From Blastococcus aggregatus (GTDB lineage: Bacteria; Actinomycetota; Actinomycetes; Mycobacteriales; Geodermatophilaceae): 64,000 nt of DNA. The stretch is taken from contig NZ_OBQI01000008.1 in the NCBI RefSeq assembly GCF_900221005.1, positions 61,477 through 125,476 of the forward strand, given 5' to 3'. Below, piece after piece: positions 53,318-60,991 of this stretch. The first letter of the stretch is position 1. Each line of letters begins with the position of its first letter. A model generated the notes under the pieces. It ran no database searches, was not told where the DNA came from, and saw only the letters and a program-made list of their open reading frames with translations. The translations under genes and the position numbers were made by a program.

Positions 53318-54520
53318 TCAGCTGCCGGTGCAGGGGGCGGAGAGGTCGCCGTGGAACGCCAGGACGAGCGGGGCTCCGGAGCACACGGTGCTGCGGCCGG
53401 GCTCCAGGGCAGCGGCGCCGGTCCCGCCCGCGGGCGACCGCGCGGACAGGAAGACCTCGAGCAGCCCGGGCCCGCTGACCCGGTCGACCCGGGTGTCGTC
53501 GGGGTCCACGTCGTTCATCCCGGCGGCGTACCGGTAGGCCTCGTCCCGCCCCAGGACCTCGTCCACCAGGCCCAGGTCCACCGCGGTCGCGCCGTCGAAG
53601 ACGAAGGCGCCGAGCTCGTCGACGACGGTCTGCGCCGGGATGCCCCGCGCCTCGGAGACCCACGCGACGAACTCCGCGTACTCGCGGTCCAGGCCGACGC
53701 CCAGGACCGCCCGCTCCTCGTCGGTCATGTCGCGGTACGGGTTGCCCAGGTCCTTGCCGCGGCCGCGCGACAGGTACTCCTCGGTGACGCCACCCTCGGT
53801 GGTCACGCCCTGGTCCAGGAGCGTGCCCGGGATGCCGGTGACGTCGCGGAAGCGCTGGAACGGGCCCATGACGACGCCGATGCTGCCGACGAGGCTGCCG
53901 TGGTCGGCCACGATCCGGTCGGCCCCGGCCATCGCGTAGACGCCGCCCGAGGCGGACATCCCCTGCACGTGCGCCATCACCTGGTGGCCGGTCCGCTCTT
54001 GGTAGCGCTCCACGGCGTCCGCGATCGCACGCGAGCCGTAGATCGTGCCACCCGGGGTGTTCAGCTCCAGGATCAGCCCGTCGGCGTCGTCGGCCTCGAG
54101 TGCGTCGATGACGTCCGCGACCTCGTAGCCGTAGGTGGTCCCGCCGAAGGTGGCGCCGTCGCTCTCCCCGCCGAGGATGACGCCCGTGACCGGGACGGCT
54201 ACCAGCCTCGCCCCGGCCGACGGGTCGCCCCAGACGGTCTCGGTCACCGGCTCGGTCGTCCCGCTCCCGTCACCTCCGGACACCAGCCCCACCACGGCGA
54301 TCACCATGACGACGACGAGCCCGAAGCCGACCACGCCCAGGCCGATCCCGGCGCCCAGGCTCGCCCCCAGCCCGAGGCCGAAGCCGCGCTTGAAGGCACC
54401 CGGCTCCCGCGGCGGCGGAGGGGGCATGGGACGCCAGGCCGGTGCCGGAGGCGCAGGCGGCATGGGAGGCGCAGGCGGCGTGGGCGGCGGCGCGTCGGCT
54501 CCCGGCGGCTGGGTGCTCAC
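53318..54520 (-). CDS. sppA: S49-family signal peptide peptidase (SppA-like)
   Basis: The product is 400 aa from a GTG. A Pro-rich cytoplasmic N-terminus (~1-45), one helix (GLGVVGFGLVVVMVIAVVG), then the protease: LILELNTPGGTIYGS, VQGMSASGGVYAMAGADRIV with the nucleophile Ser, and GSLVGSIGVVMGP. The catalytic Lys is expected in SRGRGKDLG. SppA digests leftover signal peptides in the membrane. Single-gene unit; ppiA lies 47 bp downstream. Confidence 0.9.
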   Translation of the reverse strand: MSTQPPGADAPPPTPPAPPMPPAPPAPAWRPMPPPPPREPGAFKRGFGLGLGASLGAGIGLGVVGFGLVVVMVIAVVGLVSGGDGSGTTEPVTETVWGDPSAGARLVAVPVTGVILGGESDGATFGGTTYGYEVADVIDALEADDADGLILELNTPGGTIYGSRAIADAVERYQERTGHQVMAHVQGMSASGGVYAMAGADRIVADHGSLVGSIGVVMGPFQRFRDVTGIPGTLLDQGVTTEGGVTEEYLSRGRGKDLGNPYRDMTDEERAVLGVGLDREYAEFVAWVSEARGIPAQTVVDELGAFVFDGATAVDLGLVDEVLGRDEAYRYAAGMNDVDPDDTRVDRVSGPGLLEVFLSARSPAGGTGAAALEPGRSTVCSGAPLVLAFHGDLSAPCTGS

Positions 54521-54620
54521 GTGAAGTCCTCCGGGGCTCGGGACGGCGAGGCCCGACCGTACTCATCCGCGTCGGCACCGCCGCACCGCCGCACCGCGCT
54601 CCAGGTGGAACAGTGCGCTT

Positions 54621-54648
54621 GCAGAGGGCAGAGGGCAGAGGGCAGCGG
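54621..54648. repeat. 7-bp tandem repeat, GCAGAGG x4
   Basis: Three exact copies and one copy with a single change lie just after the DUF1059 gene stop and before the S49 peptidase start. No function is suggested. Confidence 0.8.
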
Positions 54649-54660
54649 GCCGGGATCGGG

Positions 54661-55155
54661 CTACATCCGCATCACCATGGCGACGTCGAGGTTGCGGAAC
54701 CCGGCCTCGCCCTCGGTGACCTCCTGCAGCTGCTTGGCGAAGTCGGTGGTCACCGGGTGCTCGGAGTTCCGCATCGCGGCCGCGTGGTCCGGGAAGGCGA
54801 CCACCTCGACGTAGGTGTCCGGGCGGTCCCGGTCGGCCGCGACGATGCCCCAGCGGGCCGTGGTCTCGGGGCCCATGCGCTCCCGCCAGAGCTCGACCAG
54901 GTTCCGGAAACCGCCCAGGTCGCGGGCGTGGAACTCGATGAGCTGCAGGAAGGCGCCGTCCTCCAGGTCGAGGTCGGTCTCGTCCCGCATGACCGCACGG
55001 AGACCTCGTCGCAGCTCGTCCCCGTCGGTGTGCCCGTGCGTCGCGACGGCGTGTGCGGCGGCGAGCTCGAGGACCTCCTGCTCCTCACCGCTGATCGTCA
55101 CGGTGCAGTTCATCTCGCTCGGCATCGACCGGCAGTCGATCGTCCTCCGTGCCAC
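54661..55155 (-). CDS. DUF1059 fused to an antibiotic-biosynthesis-monooxygenase-like domain
   Basis: The product is 164 aa from a GTG with GAGGAGGAG 4 nt before it. Residues 1-60 are DUF1059 (RRTIDCRSMPSEMNCTVTIS), a small domain with conserved Cys. Residues 65-164 have the dimeric alpha/beta-barrel look (FLQLIEFHARDLGGFRNLVE; WGIVAADRDRPDTYVEVVAF) of ABM/NIPSNAP-like proteins. The combination is unusual. It lies downstream of the formamidase operon on the same strand (159-bp gap), so it may be stress- or substrate-related; function unknown. Confidence 0.8.
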   Translation of the reverse strand: MARRTIDCRSMPSEMNCTVTISGEEQEVLELAAAHAVATHGHTDGDELRRGLRAVMRDETDLDLEDGAFLQLIEFHARDLGGFRNLVELWRERMGPETTARWGIVAADRDRPDTYVEVVAFPDHAAAMRNSEHPVTTDFAKQLQEVTEGEAGFRNLDVAMVMRM

Positions 55156-55257
55156 AGCTCCTCCTCGGTGCCGGGCGGCCCACGGCGCGCGGGCCGGGTG
55201 CTGACGACCGTGGCCCCGCTGCCTCCGGCCGTCCAGGGACCGAGGACCCCGCTGTCG

Positions 55258-55271
55258 CTCCACGTGAAACA
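55258..55271. promoter_or_regulatory. parS-like site, one half degenerate
   Basis: GCTCCACGTGAAAC has the core CACGTG and one half (CACGTGAAACA) identical to the canonical parS half-site, with two mismatches in the other half. It is the third site of this kind in the window and lies between genes. Confidence 0.55.
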
Positions 55272-55314
55272 GCGGCGCGCCGCGGCAGGTCGGGCCCGAA
55301 CCCCGCCGATCCGG

Positions 55315-56349
55315 TCAGGCCGGGCGGGCCAGCAGCTCCGTCAGCGCCCGGTCGATGAACTCGTTGTCCGCCGGGTTCTGCCCGAGGCCGGCGAAGTGCC
55401 CGTAGATGGTCGGGATGACGCGGACCTCACCGTTCGGGATGAACTGGGACGCCCACTCCTCGTCCTCCGGCGGGAAGTACAGGTCGGTCTTCGCCGGCAT
55501 GGCCAGCAGCGGGCAGCGGATGGAGCGCAGCGCCGCCTCGGTGTCGCCCTCGAAGCCGGGGGTCTTCCCGACGTCACCGTGCTCCCACGTCCAGAGCATG
55601 CCGAGCAGATCGTTGGGGTCGCGGTCGTCGAGCCAGAAGCCCTCCCAGAAGCCGACGAGGAAGTCCTCCAGGGAGGAGAAGCCGAGGTTGCGGTACTCCC
55701 GCTGCCAGTAGAAGGCCTGGGACAGGCCCCAGCCGGCGTAGATCCGGGCGAAGGCCCGCAGTCCGACGGTCGGCAGCGCGTCGGAGGAGTACCGCCCGCC
55801 GTTGAACACCGGGTCGGCGCTGAGCGCGGCGCGCAGGCTCTTCAGGAACACCTGGTTGTGCTCACTGGTGACCGACGAGCCGACGATGGGCGCTGCCCGC
55901 TTCACCATCTCGGGGTGGCTGACCGCCCACTGGTAGGTCTGGCCGGCGCCCATCGAGGACCCGAGGACCAGTTCGACGGACTCGATGCCCCACTTCTGCG
56001 TGAGCAGCCGGTGCTGCACCTCCACCTGGTCGTAGAAGGTGACCTTCGGGAAGTTCGGCCCGTCGTAGGGCGGCGGGGTGTTGCTCGGGGACGTCGACAG
56101 GCCGTTGTTCAGCTGGTTCGGGACGACGATGAAGTACTTCTCCGGGTCCAGCGCCTTCCCCGGCCCCGTCGTCCAGTCGTTGGCGTCGTGCCAGGCGCTG
56201 TACCAGGTGGGGTGCACGATCACGTTGGACCGATCGGCATTCAGCGTGCCGTAGGTCTTGTAGGCGAGCTGGGCTCCGCGCAAGGTCGCGCCGCCCTGCA
56301 GGACGACGTCCCCCAGGTCGAAGAGCTCGTGGTCGGTGGGCCGTGGCAT
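55315..56349 (-). CDS. alpha/beta hydrolase, homoserine O-acetyltransferase (MetX)-like
   Basis: The product is 344 aa from an ATG. Features: LAYKTYGTLNADRSNVIVHP (MetX-like N-terminus), nucleophile elbow GSSMGAGQTYQW (Ser), Asp in PAKTDLYFPP, His in IYGHFAGLGQNP. MetX family members act on homoserine, but this one lacks flanking methionine genes and lies in the formamidase operon, so a different hydrolase/acyltransferase substrate is likely. It has 25 bp to the MOSC gene upstream. Confidence 0.87.
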   Translation of the reverse strand: MPRPTDHELFDLGDVVLQGGATLRGAQLAYKTYGTLNADRSNVIVHPTWYSAWHDANDWTTGPGKALDPEKYFIVVPNQLNNGLSTSPSNTPPPYDGPNFPKVTFYDQVEVQHRLLTQKWGIESVELVLGSSMGAGQTYQWAVSHPEMVKRAAPIVGSSVTSEHNQVFLKSLRAALSADPVFNGGRYSSDALPTVGLRAFARIYAGWGLSQAFYWQREYRNLGFSSLEDFLVGFWEGFWLDDRDPNDLLGMLWTWEHGDVGKTPGFEGDTEAALRSIRCPLLAMPAKTDLYFPPEDEEWASQFIPNGEVRVIPTIYGHFAGLGQNPADNEFIDRALTELLARPA

Positions 56350-56374
56350 CGGTGCTCCTCAGGGACGGGACGGG

Positions 56375-57202
56375 TCAGGCGGGCTGGACGGCGGGCTCGT
56401 CGAGGAGTTCGACCTGGTCGCCGCGGGAGATCTCACCCGGCTGCTCCACGGTGGCGTACATGCCGAGGATGGCCGCCCCGTTGTCGGGCAGGTGAGCGAC
56501 CGGCGTGCTGAGGTCGGTCGCGAGTTCGCCGCGGTAGCGCACGATCGCCTTCAGCGTGCCGAAGTCGACCTCCCCGCTCTCGGGGTTCTCGTTGGTGACC
56601 ACGCAGCGCGGCACCGGACCGACCACCTGCACGGTGGTCCCGCCGATCCGCAGTCGCCGGCCGGCCCAGGTGTCCTCCTCGTGGACGTCGCAGCCGTCGA
56701 CCTCGACGAGCATGCGGAACCGCCGGTGGTCGAGTCGCTCCCCGTCAGGGGTGACGCGGCGCAGGTGGTCGAGCGTCGCGGTGGAGATCAGCGTGACGGG
56801 GTGGACGTCGACCCCGTCCCCGGGCCGGTCGACCGCCACCAGGTGGACCTCCTGCCCGACGAAGTCGCTGAGCGCGGCCGACCACGGGCCCTCGACGAGG
56901 TGCCCGTCGACGTCGCGTCCGTAGAAGTCCGTGCGCACCGCCTCGCCGAGCTCGGTGGTCCGGCCCTCCACGGGTGGTCGGCCGGGGAAGCGCAGGCGGA
57001 GGTGTGCCCCATGGCGGTCGAACTCGGCGGCGAGCCGCACGAGAGGACCGTGCTGCTTGCCGTTGAACAGCCGCCCTCGCGCGTCCACGAGGTGGAAGCG
57101 CCGGTTCTCGGGCACTCCGTTCTCGGTGACGGCCACGGTCGGCGGATGGTGCAGCGCGGTGCCCTTGACCGGGGTGGTCGAGAGCCGGGAGACGAGCGGC
57201 AT
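56375..57202 (-). CDS. MOSC-domain protein
   Basis: The product is 275 aa from an ATG. N-terminal MOSC_N: VSRLSTTPVKGTALHHP, then the MOSC barrel with the conserved Cys in GPVPRCVVTNEN. Similar to the other MOSC gene (28822-29547) only in the overall plan. Molybdenum-cofactor-dependent reduction or sulfur transfer is the family guess. Cotranscribed with the formamidase genes. Confidence 0.88.
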   Translation of the reverse strand: MPLVSRLSTTPVKGTALHHPPTVAVTENGVPENRRFHLVDARGRLFNGKQHGPLVRLAAEFDRHGAHLRLRFPGRPPVEGRTTELGEAVRTDFYGRDVDGHLVEGPWSAALSDFVGQEVHLVAVDRPGDGVDVHPVTLISTATLDHLRRVTPDGERLDHRRFRMLVEVDGCDVHEEDTWAGRRLRIGGTTVQVVGPVPRCVVTNENPESGEVDFGTLKAIVRYRGELATDLSTPVAHLPDNGAAILGMYATVEQPGEISRGDQVELLDEPAVQPA

Positions 57203-57273
57203 GGCCCTCCGTCCGGAGTGGGTGTCGGAGCTGCTGCCGACCGTAGCCGGGGTCGGACCGCCCGGCTTCGGCA

Positions 57274-57546
57274 TCAGTGCCGGTGCCGACCGCCGCCGGG
57301 CAGCCGCCGTCCCGCAGGCGGACCGGTGACCACCGGCTCCCCGCTGTACGCCCGGTCGACCCGTGCACGGTCCGCACGACCCGCGTCCCGCAGCACGCCG
57401 GTGGCCGGACGCCCGAACCCCACGCCGTACCAGCGCTGGGCCGGCTGGTCGCACGTCGGGCACGGCGCCGCCGCGGGCGCCTCGCGCATCGAGCGGTGCA
57501 GGTCGAACGGGCCGCACGCGGGGCAGCGGAACTCGTACAGCGGCAT
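57274..57546 (-). CDS. fmdB: FmdB-family zinc ribbon protein
   Basis: The product is 90 aa from an ATG. The N-terminal zinc ribbon MPLYEFRCPACG and PCPTCDQPAQRWYG places Cys at 8, 11, 29 and 32. The rest is Gly/Arg-rich and unstructured. FmdB is a putative regulatory protein beside formamidase (fmdA) genes; here fmdA is 83 bp upstream on the same strand. Confidence 0.9.
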   Translation of the reverse strand: MPLYEFRCPACGPFDLHRSMREAPAAAPCPTCDQPAQRWYGVGFGRPATGVLRDAGRADRARVDRAYSGEPVVTGPPAGRRLPGGGRHRH

Positions 57547-57629
57547 GCGGTGCTCCTCTCGGACGGTCGGCGGAGGTGACGCGGAGCGGGGCCGGCCCGC
57601 CCCGCGCCACCGGGTGGAAGGTCTGCAGG

Positions 57630-58892
57630 TCAGTCGGCCGTCAGGTCCCGCCCCCCGCCGGCACCGCCGGGCAGGATGTTCCGGTCGAAGATCGACAGCG
57701 GGACGCTGATCGACACCGCGCTGTTGGGGATGTCGACCACCCCCCCGATCCGGCCGTCGATCGGTGCTGCCCCCAGGAACAGGTAGGCCTGCTCGAACGT
57801 CCAGTCCATGGCCGGCATGAGGAAGTTGATGGCGTTGAGACAGGCCTGGCGGTAGGCCACTGTCGCGTTCATGTAGTAGTTCCGGCCGTTCTCGACGCTG
57901 ATCCCCTCGAAGGTGATGAACTCCGAGTAGTTCGGGCCGACGCGGCCGGGCTTGAAGAACGGCATGGTCTGCTTGTAGCGGTCCATCCCGCCCTTGATCA
58001 GGTCGAAGTGCAGATCGATGAACCCGGGCATCTCGATGGCACCGCAGAAGGTGATCTCCCCGTCGCCCTGGGCGAAGTGCAGGTCACCGATGGAGAACTT
58101 CCCCCCGGCCACGTACACCGGCATGTAGACCCGGCTGCCCACGCCGAGGTCCTTGATGTCGACGTTGCCACCGTGTTCCCGCGGCGGGATGGTGCGGCAG
58201 GCCTCCGCGGCCGCCCGGTCCAGGTCCGCGCCGCTGAGCGTGCCCAGCAGCGCGTCCTTGGGCAGCGGAGGCAGGGCCAGCGCCGGCACCTGCGGGGTGC
58301 CGGGGACGTCGCCCTCGTGCGCCGGGATGTCGCCGGTGACCCGGTCCGGGTTCTGGTCGATCAGCGCCTGCTCCCGGCGGTTCCACTCCGCCAGCAGGTC
58401 CGCCGACGGGGCGCAACCGAAGAGCCCCGGGTGGGAGTTGCCGATGAACCGCACGCCGGGGACGTGCCGGCTGCTGGTCCAGATGCCGTCGAGGTCCCAG
58501 ATCGCCTTGGACGCCTGCGGCGAGTAGTCGGTGAGGAACCCTCCGCCGTTCTCCTTGGCGAAGATCCCGGTGTAGCCCCACTCCTGTTCCTGGAACGGCC
58601 CGATGTCCACGATGTCCACGACCAGCAGGTCACCGGGTTCGGCGCCCTCGATGGCGAACGGTCCGCTGAGCATGTGGCACGGGTCGATGTTCATGTCACG
58701 GATGTCGTCGGCGTCGTCGGTGTTGCGGACCTGGTCGTCGGTCCAGTCCTTGCACTCGATCCGGTACGTGCCGCCGGGGGCGACCGTGCTGGCCGGCGGG
58801 ATGTCGGGGTGCCAGCGGTTGTGGCCGGGCACCGTCTGGTCGCGCATCGACACGCTCAGGTCACGGTTGATCTCGAAGATGACGTCAGGCAC
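57630..58892 (-). CDS. fmdA: formamidase (FmdA/AmdA family)
   Basis: The product is 420 aa from a GTG preceded by GGAGGAG. FmdA/AmdA motifs include VPGHNRWHPDIPP near the N-terminus, EGAEPGDLLVVDIVDIGPFQ, GIFAKENGGG, IGNSHPGLFGCAPS and GDLHFAQGDGEITFCGAIEM. The family hydrolyses formamide or short aliphatic amides to ammonia and the acid, using a zinc-dependent active site. It heads the operon fmdA-fmdB-MOSC-hydrolase. Confidence 0.95.
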   Translation of the reverse strand: MPDVIFEINRDLSVSMRDQTVPGHNRWHPDIPPASTVAPGGTYRIECKDWTDDQVRNTDDADDIRDMNIDPCHMLSGPFAIEGAEPGDLLVVDIVDIGPFQEQEWGYTGIFAKENGGGFLTDYSPQASKAIWDLDGIWTSSRHVPGVRFIGNSHPGLFGCAPSADLLAEWNRREQALIDQNPDRVTGDIPAHEGDVPGTPQVPALALPPLPKDALLGTLSGADLDRAAAEACRTIPPREHGGNVDIKDLGVGSRVYMPVYVAGGKFSIGDLHFAQGDGEITFCGAIEMPGFIDLHFDLIKGGMDRYKQTMPFFKPGRVGPNYSEFITFEGISVENGRNYYMNATVAYRQACLNAINFLMPAMDWTFEQAYLFLGAAPIDGRIGGVVDIPNSAVSISVPLSIFDRNILPGGAGGGRDLTAD

Positions 58893-59249
58893 GGGAACTC
58901 CTCCGGTGGCTGCGGACGGGTCGAGCACGACCTCTGGTCCCGTCGGACTGTGGTCCCGGTCACATGGCCGGTCAAGCTCCCGGCCGGCCGCCCGTCGCCG
59001 GTCCTGCTGGGATTGCCGCGTGTCCTGACGCACGGAGACGTGTCCGTCCAGCATGTCGGCTCCAGATGACCGACTGCTCCGGTTCCGTCGCGCCGATCCC
59101 GGGCCGGGACGGTGGGCCGCGCGCCGGGCGCTGCCCCGGGGGCCTAGGGGCGGGCGGGCGGGTGGCCCGGTCCCCGCACGAGCGAAGGACGGCGGCGGAT
59201 CCTGTCCGCAGCACGCCGGTGCGTGGAGCGGATCCGCAGGTCGAGCGAG
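58893..59249. other. intergenic region upstream of fmdA, 357 bp
   Basis: It should contain the fmdA promoter. I see no gene: the open frames are Arg/Pro/Gly-rich. The right end meets the tRNA-Ala fragment. Confidence 0.5.
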
Positions 59250-59292
59250 TGGAGACGAGGGGAATCGAACCCCTAACCCCCGCCTTGCAAAA
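59250..59292 (-). other. tRNA-Ala(TGC) 3' fragment, probable att site
   Basis: On the minus strand the sequence runs from the anticodon loop TTTGCAA (about 59285-59292), through the 3' strand GGCGG of the anticodon stem and T-loop GTTCGATTC, to the acceptor end CGTCTCC and discriminator A at 59250. The 5' half is absent: foreign sequence starts beyond 59292. This is the typical displaced copy left by integration into a tRNA 3' half. Confidence 0.82.
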
Positions 59293-59400
59293 TCGACCGA
59301 GGGGTGGTTTGACAGAATGGGCTATGACTGAAAACCCATCCTGACCAGCACTTTCATCGTCGGCCGTCGTCGGGCGATGTTGGCCGTTTTCGGCCGTTTT

Positions 59401-59429
59401 GCGGACTATCTGCGGACTGTGTGCGGACT
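59401..59429. repeat. three direct repeats of GCGGACT, 11-bp period
   Basis: Copies start at 59401, 59412 and 59423, all preceded by T. Two copies of GGCCGTTTT (59382-59390, 59392-59400) precede them with a 10-bp step. Helical spacing just inside the att junction suggests arm-type or excisionase binding sites. Confidence 0.7.
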
Positions 59430-59499
59430 GGACGCATCACAGCCGTCGCTCCGACTGCTGCGTTCGGAGGCGGCACCCGCCCCATCCCCGCAGGAGCCT

Positions 59500-59589
59500 C
59501 TCCGACTGCGCCGGCCGCCGGAAGGGCGCTGCGCGTCCCTGCGGGATGGGCCTGCGGCCCACCCTTCCCCCGGCGCTGCACAGTCGGAG
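59500..59589. repeat. nested inverted repeat, branched fold, ~90 nt
   Basis: Outer arms CTCCGACTG (59500-59508) and CAGTCGGAG (59581-59589); inner arms GGAAGGG (59520-59526) and CCCTTCC (59562-59568); two hairpins TCCC-TGC-GGGA (59536-59546) and TGGGCC-TGC-GGCCCA (59547-59561). The two hairpins share the loop TGC. It looks like a mobile intergenic repeat or structured RNA. The rest of 59293-59665 has no gene I can support. Confidence 0.7.
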
Positions 59590-59665
59590 GCGAGCTGGTT
59601 ATGGGGAAGCGGAGTAGACACTCGGCTGACCGCCCACGTTCTGCTTCGGCGCGGGAGGGCTGACG

Positions 59666-60235
59666 TCACCGATCCGCTGGTGGCGATGGCGGGTCCTCCG
59701 ACCAGGATCGGTAGAGCTGGTGGATGCCCTCGGACTCGGCCAGCACGGTGCGCCACCGGGGATTCTGCGGCTCCCCGCCCATCTCAATGCACCACTGCAC
59801 CGCCGACTCGAGGGTCTGTCGCGGCGTGACGAAGTGCCCGTCAGGTCGGACGGTGTAGAGGTGGAGGTGCGGGAAGGTGGCGTGACTCCGACCGGTCGGG
59901 TGCCAGTGCATCGCCCACAGCTTCGCGTTGTCCGGAGTCCTGAACTCGTACAGGTAAGCCGAGGTGGTGACCCGCCAGCGCCCCTGCTCGATGTCGTACC
60001 TCTCGGGGTCGGTCGGGACGATCCGATAATGCATGGACGCCAGGAACCGGCAGCCGGCTGCGTCACCACGCAGGAGGAGGCCGTCGCCGCCGTTGAGGCT
60101 CCACAGGTGCGTCTTGCCCGCGGTGGCGCGGCCGCCCGGCGAAACGACGATCTTGCCGACTCCGAGGCAGGCTACCGCCCGCTCAAGAGGGGTCAGGAAC
60201 GCCTCGACCGCTTGATACGGCGACGCTCCCGGCAC
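59666..60235 (-). CDS. protein of unknown function, possible toxin partner
   Basis: The product is 189 aa from a GTG. It has no transmembrane helix. Aromatic and His-rich stretches (YLYEFRTPDNAKLWAMHWHP; ATFPHLHLYTV) form a beta-rich core with conserved-looking His residues, and CIEMGG lies near the C-terminus. A 70-aa gene ends 6 bp upstream, on the same strand, an arrangement like a toxin-antitoxin pair, but no known toxin motif was seen. Function unassigned. Confidence 0.7.
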   Translation of the reverse strand: MPGASPYQAVEAFLTPLERAVACLGVGKIVVSPGGRATAGKTHLWSLNGGDGLLLRGDAAGCRFLASMHYRIVPTDPERYDIEQGRWRVTTSAYLYEFRTPDNAKLWAMHWHPTGRSHATFPHLHLYTVRPDGHFVTPRQTLESAVQWCIEMGGEPQNPRWRTVLAESEGIHQLYRSWSEDPPSPPADR

Positions 60236-60241
60236 GAGTCG

Positions 60242-60454
60242 TCAGCGCACGAGGGGCAGGGCCATGAGCACGTCGAGCAGCCCGGGATGGGCATCAGGAT
60301 CGACGTCGTCGAACGTGCCCTCGTCCAGGGCGACGAGGAAGTCCTCCCCGCTCAGGTCCAGGGCACGGCGGGCGATCCGGTCGAAGGCGACGGCAGCTTC
60401 CTCGGGGGTGAGCTCCTTCGCTTCGACGGACGCATTGCTCTCCGCGATCGACAC
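60242..60454 (-). CDS. small acidic protein, possible antitoxin partner
   Basis: The product is 70 aa. GTG at 60454 follows GGAGGGG at a 7-nt distance; GTG at 60460 overlaps it. It is acidic and helical (KELTPEEAAVAFDRIARRAL; DLSGEDFLVALDEGTFDDVD) with no transmembrane segment. It precedes the 189-aa gene by 6 bp, so the two are cotranscribed. Confidence 0.68.
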   Translation of the reverse strand: MSIAESNASVEAKELTPEEAAVAFDRIARRALDLSGEDFLVALDEGTFDDVDPDAHPGLLDVLMALPLVR

Positions 60455-60475
60455 GAGCACCCCTCCTTCATCCAC

Positions 60476-60495
60476 ACGTCCCTCCACAAGGACGT
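60476..60495. promoter_or_regulatory. inverted repeat upstream of the two-gene pair
   Basis: ACGTCC and GGACGT flank 8 bases in the leader of the 60242-60454 gene. It is a possible operator for an autoregulated pair. No further support. Confidence 0.35.
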
Positions 60496-60692
60496 CCACA
60501 CCCACGTGTCTACAGGGTGCCACCGACGAAGCGATTCGGGGAGTCAAGGCGTATGCGCCCGTCACACGTTCGGGGCGGGCCGTCGCGCTCCCTGGCCGCC
60601 CGCGCCCGGCGTCGCACATCTGCCGCGACTGCGCCCGGCCCGCGGCCACGCAACCGCGGGAAGACGGCGCTGAGGCGGGAGGCTCTCCGGGC

Positions 60693-60991
60693 ATGGACGT
60701 GACGCTGCTGTACTTCGACGGGTGCACGACCTGGCAGGTGGCTGACCAGCGGCTGCAGGAAGCGCTGGCCCGCGCCGGCCGCGACGACGTGCGTGTGCAG
60801 CGCCGCCTGGTCAGCACCCCGGAGCAGGCCGAGGCCGCGCGGTTCCGCGGGTCGCCGACGGTGCTGGTGGACGGGCGGGACCCGTTCGCAAATCCCGCTG
60901 CCCCGGTCGGCCTGTCCTGCCGGGTGTACGCACTGCGGACGGCCTGGCCGGATCACCGACGGTCGACCAGTTGCTCGCGGTCCTGCAGTGA
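60693..60991 (+). pseudogene. thioredoxin-like protein gene with apparent 1-base deletion
   Basis: The N-terminus VTLLYFDGCTTWQVADQRLQ and FRGSPTVLVDGRDPF are those of the small thioredoxin-like proteins that usually have YFDGCPNW; here CTTW replaces the usual pattern. The starting frame reads YALRTAWPD after VY (60928-60930). Adding one base there gives YRTADGLAGSPTVDQLLAVL and a TGA at 60989-60991 that overlaps the next GTG by 4 bp. So the intact gene would be ~99 aa. It may be a sequencing error or true decay. Redox or metal-related role is uncertain. Confidence 0.7.

Noticed and set aside
54597..54611. A fourth parS-like sequence (GCTCCAGGTGGAACA)
   Set aside because: The central CACGTG is broken (CAGGTG), which is normally needed for ParB binding.
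58964..59344. 126-aa plus-strand frame ending in RGIEPLTPALQ-type sequence
   Set aside because: This peptide is a common artefact of translating tRNA-Ala DNA; it overlaps the tRNA fragment.
59354..59829. Several frames over the repeat region near the att site
   Set aside because: They cross strong inverted repeats, lack ribosome sites, and show no protein-like composition.
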